DNA from: Streptomycetaceae bacterium
GTDB lineage: Bacteria > Actinomycetota > Actinomycetes > Nanopelagicales > Nanopelagicaceae
DNA length: 11,770 nt
NCBI GenBank assembly: GCA_027486075.1
Contig: JAIXPU010000112.1
Span: 1 to 11,770, forward strand
Direction of reading: 5' to 3'
Position numbers and translations under genes: made by a program. Under the pieces are notes generated by a model, which was given only the letters and a program-made list of their open reading frames with translations, made no database searches and was not told the origin of the DNA. Shown here one piece after another: positions 1 to 5,417 of this stretch; position 1 is the stretch's first letter, and each line of letters begins with the position of its first letter.

Positions 1-755
1 TCGGAGGCTAAGACTTCATCATCGACGAAGAAGTTACCTGTGCACTCCTTGGAATTGCGATTCAAGATGATGTAGGCGCTATCGGAAAGAATTTCTGGGG
101 TACGACAGGCAGCAGTATCTACACCCGGAATCATCTGCAGCGCGGCTGTATCGATTGCAGTACGTGGCCAGAGCGCATTTACAGCGATGCCGTCGCGCTT
201 GAACTCTTCTGACATGCCGAGAACGCACATACTCATGCCGTACTTCGCCATTGTGTAAGCAACATGGTTCTTAAACCACTTTGGCTTCATGGATAGCGGC
301 GGCGATAGGTTCAAGATATGAGGGTTTCGACCAGCATCAGCAGAGTCACGCAGGAATGGGATCGCTGCTTGAGAAGTCAAGAAGGTGCCGCGAACGTTGA
401 CATCAAACATCAAATCAAAACGCTTAGCCGGAGTCTCTTCTGTACGCGTGAGATTGATGGCGCTGGCGTTATTCACCAAGATATCGATTCCACCAAATTC
501 AGCAGCTGCTTGCGCAACCGCTGCAGAAATCTGCGCCTCATCTCTTAAGTCGCATTGAATCGGTAGTGCAGTTCCACCGGCAGCCTTGATCTCTTCTGCT
601 GCGGAGTAGATAGTTCCAGGTAGCTTCGGATTTGGTTCGGCGGTCTTGGCAGCGATTGCAATCGATGCTCCATCGCGAGCAGCGCGCAGCGCTATCGCCA
701 ATCCAATACCGCGAGATCCGCCGGTGATGAAGATGCGCTTTCCTTGTAGTGACAT
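1..755 (-). CDS. HSDL2-like short-chain dehydrogenase (3' end cut by window edge)
   Basis: Reading from an ATG at 755 to the left edge gives 251 residues with no stop. The Rossmann motif TGGSRGIG lies at residues 11-18, NNAS at 95-98, and the catalytic set is Ser151, Tyr167 and Lys171 (YxxxK). The segments PNPKLPGTIYSAAEEI, ILNLSPPL and AVNALWPRTA closely resemble the SDR domain of hydroxysteroid dehydrogenase-like protein 2, an NAD(P)-dependent oxidoreductase subfamily whose physiological substrate is unsettled. By that comparison only a short tail is missing, unless an SCP2 sterol-carrier domain follows as in animal HSDL2; this cannot be seen here. The ATG touches the stop of the upstream enoyl-CoA hydratase/isomerase gene (TAAATG), and GAGAGG inside that gene's end is a ribosome-binding site, so the two are almost certainly co-translated. 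A fatty acyl or acyl-CoA related substrate is inferred from this pairing. Confidence 0.9.
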   Translation of the reverse strand, partial: MSLQGKRIFITGGSRGIGLAIALRAARDGASIAIAAKTAEPNPKLPGTIYSAAEEIKAAGGTALPIQCDLRDEAQISAAVAQAAAEFGGIDILVNNASAINLTRTEETPAKRFDLMFDVNVRGTFLTSQAAIPFLRDSADAGRNPHILNLSPPLSMKPKWFKNHVAYTMAKYGMSMCVLGMSEEFKRDGIAVNALWPRTAIDTAALQMIPGVDTAACRTPEILSDSAYIILNRNSKECTGNFFVDDEVLAS

Positions 756-1499
756 TTACTTACCTCTCTTAGCCATAAAGTTCATAAACGCTTCGGCGGC
801 TTCCTCTGATTGAAGTGCCAGTGCAAAGATTTCAAATTCAGCGCGCATCACTGCTGCAACTGCATCGTGCTTACCGGCCTTCATCAACGCCTTAGTATTG
901 ATAATCGCCTGCGGAGGTTGTGCGGCAATCTTCTCGGCGATAGCCATCGCTTCAGCAAAGGCATCATCTGCAACCGTTGCTACTAGCCCCATCTCCTTAG
1001 CTTCATTGGCGCCAAATGACTCACCTGTCATAAATACCTTAGCGGCTCTTTGATACCCGACCAGGTTAGGAAAGAGCATGCTCGAACCTGCCTCTGGAAC
1101 TAGTCCAAGTGATGTAAATGGCATTGAGAAACTGGCACTCGGTGAAGCAACAACGACATCACAATGCAAGAGCATCGTTGTTCCTACCCCAATGGCATTT
1201 CCTTTAACGGCGGCCAGTAGAGGCTTCGGAAATTCCAGAAGTGCACCTAAGAACTTAGCGACATCAGAATCTGACTCAGTTGGCGGGTTCGACATAAAGT
1301 CGCGAATGTCATTTCCGGATGTGAAGTGATCGCCTTCGCTCGTTATGACCACGCAGCGGATTCCAAAATCCCCTGCCGCTTCATTGAGGTTCTGGGCAAG
1401 CCCTGCATACATCGAGCGAGTGATCGCATTCATCTTCTCTGGTCGATTAAACGAAATTACGAGGGTTTGCCCTTGGCGCGAAGTGGTAATTTCGGTCAT
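756..1499 (-). CDS. Enoyl-CoA hydratase/isomerase family protein, probably a delta3,delta2-enoyl-CoA isomerase type
   Basis: A 247-residue crotonase-fold protein, normal length for the family. Oxyanion-hole segments are FTSGNDIRDF (about 59-68) and GNAIGVG (100-106). The two hydratase glutamates appear to be absent: the first position falls in SFSMPF and the second in QRAAKVF. Instead Glu136 in PEAGSS (135-140) matches the acid of peroxisomal ECI2/PECI isomerases (SPEGCSS). The protein therefore more likely shifts double bonds of unsaturated acyl-CoAs than hydrates them. It is the first gene of a minus-strand pair with the HSDL2-like dehydrogenase. An in-frame stop lies 9 nt upstream of the ATG, so translation cannot start further out. 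There is no Shine-Dalgarno sequence, but a TAAGAT box sits 6 nt upstream. Family assignment is firm; the isomerase subtype is inferred from residues only. Confidence 0.9.
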   Translation of the reverse strand: MTEITTSRQGQTLVISFNRPEKMNAITRSMYAGLAQNLNEAAGDFGIRCVVITSEGDHFTSGNDIRDFMSNPPTESDSDVAKFLGALLEFPKPLLAAVKGNAIGVGTTMLLHCDVVVASPSASFSMPFTSLGLVPEAGSSMLFPNLVGYQRAAKVFMTGESFGANEAKEMGLVATVADDAFAEAMAIAEKIAAQPPQAIINTKALMKAGKHDAVAAVMRAEFEIFALALQSEEAAEAFMNFMAKRGK

Positions 1500-1505
1500 T
1501 TGCGC

Positions 1506-1511
1506 ATCTTA
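1506..1511 (-). promoter_or_regulatory. -10 box of a probable leaderless promoter for the enoyl-CoA hydratase/isomerase gene
   Basis: On the minus strand TAAGAT lies 6 nt before the ATG at 1499, which would put the transcription start at or beside the A of ATG. No Shine-Dalgarno sequence is present. The -35 region is not convincing. Confidence 0.5.
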
Positions 1512-1540
1512 ATCTCATCAATGTGAGAAAGAAAGGAGCG

Positions 1541-1565
1541 TACTATGAAGATAGCCACGGAGAGG
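1541..1565 (+). promoter_or_regulatory. -10 box and ribosome-binding site of the LuxR-type gene
   Basis: TACTAT (1541-1546) is a good -10 hexamer and GGAGAGG (1559-1565) is a strong Shine-Dalgarno sequence 9 nt before the ATG at 1575. This supports the 1575 start over the in-frame ATG at 1593. A seven-codon frame (ATG 1545 to TAG 1568) overlaps the Shine-Dalgarno, but I give it no weight. No clear -35 element is visible. Confidence 0.55.
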
Positions 1566-1574
1566 TAGCCAGCA

Positions 1575-1895
1575 ATGAAGCATGAAATCACCATGACCAG
1601 TCGAGAATTGACCCCATTTGAGCAATTGGTCCTGGGGCTACTCTGTGAAGGAAAAACCAACTCTGCGATTGCACGTGACACCAACCATACCGAGAAGGTA
1701 ATTGAGAATACCGTCAGTCGCGCCGCCAAAGCATTCAATATCAAATCCGATGAAGATACAAACATCAGAGTTCTTCTCGCCCTTGCCTATCGCACCCACT
1801 ACGGTGATGCTGCATTCGATCGACTTGGAGTGCCTTGCTCTCACTTCGAACTCAATGGCGAGGGGCAATCAATCTGTACTCGAGAAGTTCACTAA
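1575..1895 (+). CDS. Stand-alone LuxR-type helix-turn-helix protein with Cys/His tail
   Basis: A 106-residue protein. Residues about 11-72 look like a LuxR/GerE DNA-binding domain: LTPFEQLVLGLLCEGKTNSAIA for the first helices, then KVIENTVSRAAKAFNI for the recognition-helix region, and a final helix RVLLALAYRTH. There is no receiver, PAS or autoinducer domain, so it is a solo HTH protein. The tail after residue 80 contains Cys88, His90, Cys101 and His106 (CxH-x10-CxxxxH), which could bind a metal; this is inference from spacing only. The gene has its own promoter and Shine-Dalgarno and is divergent from the enoyl-CoA gene. It ends 36 nt before the first TAGCACT repeat, so it is a candidate regulator of itself, of the divergent pair, or of the membrane-protein gene. 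DNA-binding assignment is fairly secure; the targets are unknown. Confidence 0.8.
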   Translation: MKHEITMTSRELTPFEQLVLGLLCEGKTNSAIARDTNHTEKVIENTVSRAAKAFNIKSDEDTNIRVLLALAYRTHYGDAAFDRLGVPCSHFELNGEGQSICTREVH

Positions 1896-1931
1896 CTCTA
1901 AAAGTTCGCTCCATCACATATTTCTTAGGGA

Positions 1932-2030
1932 TAGCACTCTAAGTTCTGAGCCAAGTGCTAGCACTCAACTTTCTTGCCTCTGCGAGAACTCTCTGGGTAT
2001 CTAATGCTCGTAGCACTAGAAAGAGTGCTA
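1932..2030 (+). promoter_or_regulatory. Cluster of five TAGCACT half-sites, CIRCE-like operator region
   Basis: In the 151-bp gap before the membrane-protein gene TAGCACT occurs at 1932-1938, 1959-1965 and 2011-2017 on the plus strand and at 1954-1960 and 2024-2030 on the minus strand. Sites 1954-1960 and 1959-1965 overlap to make a perfect 12-bp palindrome, AGTGCTAGCACT (1954-1965). The half-site matches the core of the HrcA operator CIRCE (TTAGCACTC-N9-GAGTGCTAA). Measured between the 8-bp cores, however, the spacers here are 13 nt (1940-1952) and 4 nt (2019-2022) instead of 9. It is therefore either a variant HrcA target or the site of another dimeric repressor. Operator function is inferred from symmetry, repetition and position around the promoter. 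Confidence 0.6.
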
Positions 2031-2042
2031 CGAACTGGAGAG
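1974..2042 (+). promoter_or_regulatory. Promoter and ribosome-binding site of the membrane-protein gene
   Basis: TTGCCT (1974-1979) and TATCTA (1998-2003) are 18 nt apart and make a reasonable -35/-10 pair. The transcript would begin close to 2010, at the left arm of the inverted repeat, so a protein bound there would block initiation. GGAGAG (2037-2042) is the Shine-Dalgarno sequence, 4 nt before the ATG at 2047. The exact -10 register could instead be TCTAAT (2000-2005). Confidence 0.45.
2008..2033. repeat. Perfect 10-bp inverted repeat with 6-nt spacer
   Basis: TCGTAGCACT (2008-2017) and AGTGCTACGA (2024-2033) are exact reverse complements separated by AGAAAG. It lies between the predicted -10 box and the Shine-Dalgarno of the next gene, so it can act as a DNA operator or as a 5'-UTR hairpin. 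The TAGCACT core is shared with three upstream half-sites, which favours the operator reading. Confidence 0.75.
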
Positions 2043-2046
2043 AAAA

Positions 2047-2625
2047 ATGAAACGTAAGAACTTTGACAAGATTGTTACCGCAGTTGGATTTGGGATCACA
2101 GTGATTCTCTTTGTAGGAGCAGGCTTGCTCAACTGGGGAGCTTCTTTTGCAGAGGATTCTGTAAAGAACCAACTCGATAATCAAAACATTTCCTTCCCTG
2201 CTGCCGAAGCAATGCCAGAAGCAACCAAGGCACAACTGGCCAAGTGGTCAGAGATGAAAGTGACTACCGGAGAGATGGCTCGAGATTATTCAGATCTATA
2301 CATCTGGGAACATATGAAGGGCGCATCAATCGCAGCCGTGGGTAAGCCAGCCACATACTCAGAAGTATCCGGAATGTATATGGGTCTCACACGAGGTGGC
2401 AGTACTGATACTGCACAAATTGCAAAGTTAGGCGAGCTTCGCCAAACACTCTTTATGGGTAACACTCTTCGAGGAATGTTGCTGACAGCGTATGCCTTCG
2501 GAACTCTCGGGGTTATCGCAAGTTATGGCGCAATCGCAGCACTTGCTGGCGGTGTGGTAATGCTTCTCCTCTCCATTGCAGGGTTGGTACATATTCGTCG
2601 CACCCCAGAAAGTGCGACGATATAG
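2047..2625 (+). CDS. Small membrane protein of unknown function
   Basis: A 192-residue protein. A positively charged start (MKRKNFDK) precedes a hydrophobic segment at about 9-28. A polar, probably extracytoplasmic region (31-137) includes the pattern W30...V39..QL43..QNISFP (46-51). A long hydrophobic stretch at about 142-182 is enough for one or two helices, and a short basic end (HIRR) follows. It resembles actinobacterial membrane proteins often given uninformative names, with the same W...V..QL..Q.I.FP pattern; this is from memory and not a functional claim. No catalytic motif is visible. The start at 2047 is supported by GGAGAG 4 nt upstream. The promoter region carries the TAGCACT array, so expression is probably tightly controlled, and a terminator follows the gene. 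It appears to be transcribed alone. A stress or envelope role is possible but unproven. Confidence 0.8.
   Translation: MKRKNFDKIVTAVGFGITVILFVGAGLLNWGASFAEDSVKNQLDNQNISFPAAEAMPEATKAQLAKWSEMKVTTGEMARDYSDLYIWEHMKGASIAAVGKPATYSEVSGMYMGLTRGGSTDTAQIAKLGELRQTLFMGNTLRGMLLTAYAFGTLGVIASYGAIAALAGGVVMLLLSIAGLVHIRRTPESATI
2595..2620 (+). repeat. Perfect 9-bp inverted repeat at the 3' end of the coding region
   Basis: TCGTCGCAC (2595-2603) and GTGCGACGA (2612-2620) pair exactly across an 8-nt loop, just before the TAG stop of the membrane-protein gene. It could slow ribosomes or RNases at the mRNA end. Codons in this stretch read IRRTPESAT, so protein constraint alone is unlikely to explain the perfect match. 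Confidence 0.55.
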
Positions 2626-2637
2626 CCCTCACATCTT

Positions 2638-2659
2638 TCAACTCTCCGTGAGAGGTTGA
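2638..2659 (+). terminator. First downstream hairpin of the membrane-protein gene
   Basis: TCAA-CTCTC (2638-2646) pairs with GAGAG-(G)-TTGA (2650-2659) around a CGT loop, apart from one bulged or unpaired base. No T-tract follows directly. It probably works with the stronger hairpin just after it. Confidence 0.4.
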
Positions 2660-2667
2660 GGGATAGG

Positions 2668-2695
2668 CCCCGGTTCTCATTGAGAACTGGGGTTT
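2668..2695 (+). terminator. Rho-independent-type terminator after the membrane-protein gene
   Basis: CCCCGGTTCTCA (2668-2679) pairs with TGAGAACTGGGG (2681-2692), with one G-T wobble and a minimal loop. TTT follows at 2693-2695. The T-tract is short, as is usual for actinobacterial terminators. It separates the membrane-protein gene from the nuclease gene at 2757. Confidence 0.75.
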
Positions 2696-2756
2696 CCTCA
2701 TGAAATCTGCGGTGTTGTAGAGCGCGCTTGTCGGTGGCATCAGCGAGAATACGTAG

Positions 2757-3455
2757 ATGCGCAAACCAGAAACTCCCGCCCGCGAGACGATCGCGCCTTC
2801 AGATTTAACCTTTGGACTCTCAACCTGCAAACGTTGCCTGTGGTTGAAGTACTGGTTTAAATTTGAGCTTAAGAAAGAGTTTCCGCTTGTAAAGCCGCTC
2901 GCCGACTCGCAAGAAGAACACTTCAGACGCGCTCCGATGCAATCTCTGCACTCCTCCCTCAAACCTGGCGTTGTTAAGCAATGGGGACAGTGGGTCAAGA
3001 GCGCGCCTATTTCAATTAACGGTTTTGAAACTCGCTGGAAGATTCTTGGTATCTACGACTTACTGGGACATTACGAAGATGGCACTGTGGGAATCATTGA
3101 TTGCAAGGTCTCTGACTCCGACCGAGACAATGGCCCCTTCTATGCCCCGCAACTTGAGTCTTATGCGTACGCCCTCGAAAATCCTGATAAAGGAAAGCCC
3201 TTTCCCGTTTCAACGATGGGGCTACTCATCTGGAAGCTAGCCGGAGTAACCGAAACTCGTCAGAGCGAACTTGCCAATAACTCACATGGATTCGGCGTAA
3301 ACCAACACTATGTCCCAGTAGAACGTGACAGCGCTACCTTTATGAACCTTCTTGAAGAGCTCATCACCACTATCGAAGGTGGGATGCCCGACTCAGGACC
3401 AGAGTGCAACGTCTGCAATTACCTTATTAAGCGAGTTGAACTCGAGATCGATTAA
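2757..3455 (+). CDS. PD-(D/E)XK family nuclease, RecB/Cas4-like, with two CxxC pairs
   Basis: A 232-residue protein with the core of the PD-(D/E)XK superfamily: Asp101 in ILGIYDLL, Asp115 and Lys117 in GIIDCK, and the QxxxY element of RecB-type nucleases in PQLESYAYALE (Gln132, Tyr136). Cys24 and Cys27 (STCKRC) near the start and Cys217 and Cys220 (ECNVC) near the end could hold an Fe-S cluster or zinc, bringing the termini together as in Cas4 and AddB. The spacing differs from classical Cas4, which has one N-terminal and three C-terminal cysteines. No cas gene or repeat array is nearby. The ATG at 2757 follows an in-frame TAG directly, and the next Met (61) lies beyond the first Cys pair. 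A weak -10-like GAGAAT lies 6 nt upstream and no Shine-Dalgarno is seen. The stop codon overlaps that of plsC (TTAA shared). Role: DNA repair or processing, partner unknown. Confidence 0.82.
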   Translation: MRKPETPARETIAPSDLTFGLSTCKRCLWLKYWFKFELKKEFPLVKPLADSQEEHFRRAPMQSLHSSLKPGVVKQWGQWVKSAPISINGFETRWKILGIYDLLGHYEDGTVGIIDCKVSDSDRDNGPFYAPQLESYAYALENPDKGKPFPVSTMGLLIWKLAGVTETRQSELANNSHGFGVNQHYVPVERDSATFMNLLEELITTIEGGMPDSGPECNVCNYLIKRVELEID

Positions 3456-4153
3456 TCGTTCTCTTCGCTATTTTCAACGTTTATTCCTGACTTCCTTGCC
3501 TTCACCGCATATGTGTCAACATACTCTTGCCCTGACATCTGCTGAATACGCTTCATGATTTGATCTGTCACATCACGCAGGTGTTGCAGGTCGCTGGAAT
3601 CGCCCTCAAAGTACATGGGTTCTCCAAAAGTTATGCCGACTCTCATAATCTTTGGAATGACTGTTCCAGTTGGTTGAATCTTGTCGGTATTAAACATGGC
3701 GATAGGTACAACTGGCGCTCCTGATTCAATAGCGAGGCGCGCAATACCTGTGCGTCCTTTGTAGAGCCGACCATCAGGTGAACGAGTACCTTCGGGATAA
3801 ATACCAAGTGAGTTTCCTTCAGCGAGTACTTGTAAGCCAGTGATGAGCGCTGCCTCGCTGCGTCGTCCACCAGAGCGGTCTACTGGGACTTGGCCAAGAG
3901 CGATAAAAGTTAACTTCTTAATGAAGCCTTTAGGTCCAGGTGAAGTGAAGTACTCACTCTTTGCTAAGAAGGTAACTTTGCGAGGAACAACTAAGGGCAT
4001 GAAGATTGAATCGCTAAATGAAAGATGGTTGGAGGCCAGAATCAGAGGACCAGATGCTGGCACATTACGTAAACCTTTTACCTTGGGGCGAAAGGCGACC
4101 ATCAGAAATGGTGTGAGGAACGCCCGCAGGGTGCCATAAGGCAGGTTCTTCAT
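3452..4153 (-). CDS. plsC: 1-acyl-sn-glycerol-3-phosphate acyltransferase (PlsC family)
   Basis: A 233-residue protein of typical PlsC length. It should transfer an acyl chain to lysophosphatidate (or a related lysolipid) at the cytoplasmic membrane face. Motif I is NHLSFSD (His43, Asp48), motif II GQVPVDRSG (87-95) has the conserved Arg, motif III is YPEGTRS (119-125), and motif IV is VVPIA (148-152). The N-terminal hydrophobic stretch LRAFLTPFLMVAF is the membrane anchor. The tail after about 205 is polar and variable. No Shine-Dalgarno is present; a TAAATT box lies 6 nt before ATG. It is divergent from the small acidic gene at 4199 and convergent with the nuclease gene. The location next to SRPBCC, FadD15-like and PimB'-like genes recalls Rv2182c of M. 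tuberculosis. Substrate specificity cannot be told from sequence; a lysophosphatidylinositol-mannoside acyltransferase role is a less likely alternative. Confidence 0.93.
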   Translation of the reverse strand: MKNLPYGTLRAFLTPFLMVAFRPKVKGLRNVPASGPLILASNHLSFSDSIFMPLVVPRKVTFLAKSEYFTSPGPKGFIKKLTFIALGQVPVDRSGGRRSEAALITGLQVLAEGNSLGIYPEGTRSPDGRLYKGRTGIARLAIESGAPVVPIAMFNTDKIQPTGTVIPKIMRVGITFGEPMYFEGDSSDLQHLRDVTDQIMKRIQQMSGQEYVDTYAVKARKSGINVENSEEND

Positions 4154-4159
4154 GGCGCT

Positions 4160-4165
4160 AATTTA
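4160..4165 (-). promoter_or_regulatory. -10 box of a probable leaderless plsC promoter
   Basis: On the minus strand TAAATT lies 6 nt before the plsC ATG at 4153. The bases from the box to the start (TTAGCGCCATG) are identical to those before the fadD15-like ATG. No Shine-Dalgarno sequence is seen. Confidence 0.5.
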
Positions 4166-4198
4166 GCCTGAAAGCGCGACTTTGTGCGAACATAAACC

Positions 4199-4468
4199 AT
4201 GACCACAGGCGGGCGATCTGATGCATTTGATGACGATGAACTGATTAAGGCTGAATTTGAATCCATGGTTGAAGGTTTATCGCTCGATGAATCAGCGCCC
4301 ACCACATATTTAGATGAACTCGATAGATTTGAAGACCAGAATCGATTTACTCCACCACATATTGCAAAACGCGGAATTCGTGAACAGATTCAAGATGCGA
4401 GAAAATCATTTAATAGGTGGAGAAATAATCGTCAGAGTGAGAACCCAGAAGATGGATCTGCTCTGTAA
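4199..4468 (+). CDS. Small acidic hypothetical protein
   Basis: An 89-residue protein with an acidic first half (FDDDELIKAEFESMV, then YLDELDRFED) and a basic second half (IREQIQDARKSFNRWRNNRQ). It has no membrane segment, signal peptide or recognised domain. Codon patterns resemble the neighbours and the frame is open throughout, so I take it as real. I recall actinobacterial proteins beside plsC/glk that have an acidic start and a proline-rich F.PP segment before a membrane end. The RFTPPHIAK segment here could be a remnant of such a protein without its membrane part, but this is a weak guess. It lies 45 bp from plsC (divergent) and ends 4 bp before the convergent glucokinase stop. There is no Shine-Dalgarno and no good -10 box 6-7 nt upstream; TAGCCT at 4164-4169 is a possible -10 giving a short leader. 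Confidence 0.7.
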   Translation: MTTGGRSDAFDDDELIKAEFESMVEGLSLDESAPTTYLDELDRFEDQNRFTPPHIAKRGIREQIQDARKSFNRWRNNRQSENPEDGSAL

Positions 4469-4472
4469 GAAA

Positions 4473-5417
4473 TTAGCGACGAGCTAAATCAGCAACTCCT
4501 ACGAGCCCTGCCTGGTTTCCAAGAGTTGCTCCGACAATTTCAGGCATAGGAAGAATCTCTGAAAATGGCATATGCCGCTTTGCTGCCTCGCGAATTGGCG
4601 AGAGAAGTAGCTCGCCCGCATCTATAACTCCCCCGCCGATAACAACTATTTCAGGATCCAAGATTGCAGATAAGGATGCAACGGCTGCGCCTATCCACTT
4701 ACCTGTAGTTCTAAATGCTTCGATGGCAATTACATCTCCTGCACGGGCTGCCTCCATAATCATTGAGCCGGTAAGGCCCGAGAAGGTTCCATCACCACGC
4801 GCTAAGAGTTTCTCTGCGATATCTGGATTGGCTTCAATCGCCTCGCGTGTATGTCGCATTAAAGCTGAACCTGAGCCGTATTGCTCAAAGCATCCCTTGG
4901 CTCCGCAGCCACATAAGAGTCCATCAGGTACAACTCTCATATGGCCTACTTCTGCAGCGATTCCGAAGGCGCCGCGATGTAACTTTCCATCGATAACAAT
5001 TCCACCGCCCAGCCCTGTTCCAATAGTGAGAAGCAGTACATGCTGCTTTCCTTTTGCGGCGCCGAAACGCGCTTCTCCCCACGCTGCTGAGTTGGCATCG
5101 TTTTCTATGACTACGGGAAGCCCAATTAACTGAGTGAATTCGTAATCTAAATTAACGCCATTCCATCCAGAAATATTTGGTGTGGCAAGCATGGTTTTGC
5201 GATCGGATGAAACCCATCCTGCAGCCGATACACCTACTGACTCAACGAGAAACTGCGCCTTTAACTCATTGGCAACTTCGGCGATTGCAGCAGTCAGCGC
5301 TGCACCACCTTCTTTAGGAGTGTCTCGTCTAGCGGTTTTATGAACCTGGCCCAGCTCATCGACGACGCCGCCGAGAACCTTGGTTCCGCCGACATCTACT
5401 CCGATAGTAAAAGTCAT
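4473..5417 (-). CDS. glk: ROK-family glucokinase
   Basis: A 314-residue cytoplasmic sugar kinase expected to phosphorylate glucose at C6 using ATP or polyphosphate. It has the phosphate-binding loop DVGGTK (8-13), the catalytic Asp107 in ENDAN (105-109), the second phosphate loop GTGLGGG (133-139), EVGHM (156-160) with sugar- and zinc-binding residues, and the ROK zinc signature CGCGAKGCFEQYGSG starting at Cys169 (Cys169, Cys171, Cys176, with His159). The adenosine-site motif VIGGGV is near the C-terminus. There is no N-terminal HTH, so this is an enzyme and not a ROK repressor. Its ATG overlaps the SRPBCC stop by one base (TAATG), so it is the second gene of that operon and relies on translational coupling. 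A glk gene between plsC and pimB' is also what I recall in C. glutamicum. Other hexoses (mannose, N-acetylglucosamine) are possible substrates. Confidence 0.9.
   Translation of the reverse strand: MTFTIGVDVGGTKVLGGVVDELGQVHKTARRDTPKEGGAALTAAIAEVANELKAQFLVESVGVSAAGWVSSDRKTMLATPNISGWNGVNLDYEFTQLIGLPVVIENDANSAAWGEARFGAAKGKQHVLLLTIGTGLGGGIVIDGKLHRGAFGIAAEVGHMRVVPDGLLCGCGAKGCFEQYGSGSALMRHTREAIEANPDIAEKLLARGDGTFSGLTGSMIMEAARAGDVIAIEAFRTTGKWIGAAVASLSAILDPEIVVIGGGVIDAGELLLSPIREAAKRHMPFSEILPMPEIVGATLGNQAGLVGVADLARR

Noticed and set aside
1545..1568. Seven-codon upstream frame (ATG to TAG) as a leader peptide for the LuxR-type gene
   Set aside because: It starts inside the predicted -10 box, so it would not be on the transcript, and the codons show no attenuator-like pattern.
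1932..2033. Canonical CIRCE element or CRISPR-like repeat array
   Set aside because: Spacing is not N9 for any pair, so it is not a standard CIRCE. The repeats are too short and irregular for CRISPR.
2513..2998. 161-codon open frame on the minus strand across the membrane-protein end and nuclease start
   Set aside because: It runs through the terminator hairpin and is antisense to two supported genes. Its apparent Cys-rich start mirrors nuclease codons.
2757..3455. Nuclease gene as evidence of a CRISPR-Cas or phage-defence island
   Set aside because: No repeats, cas genes, toxin/antitoxin or mobile-element genes are in the window, and the flanking genes are conserved housekeeping genes.
4473..4487. 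TTAGC-GACGA-GCTAA inverted repeat at the convergent ends of the 4199 gene and glucokinase, as a bidirectional terminator
   Set aside because: Only five pairs, inside the glucokinase stop region, and no T-tract on either side.
4723..5133. 136-codon open frame on the plus strand opposite the glucokinase gene
   Set aside because: Composition is a Pro/Ser/Ala-rich mirror of the ROK gene, there is no start signal and no domain; the minus-strand ROK motifs explain the sequence.
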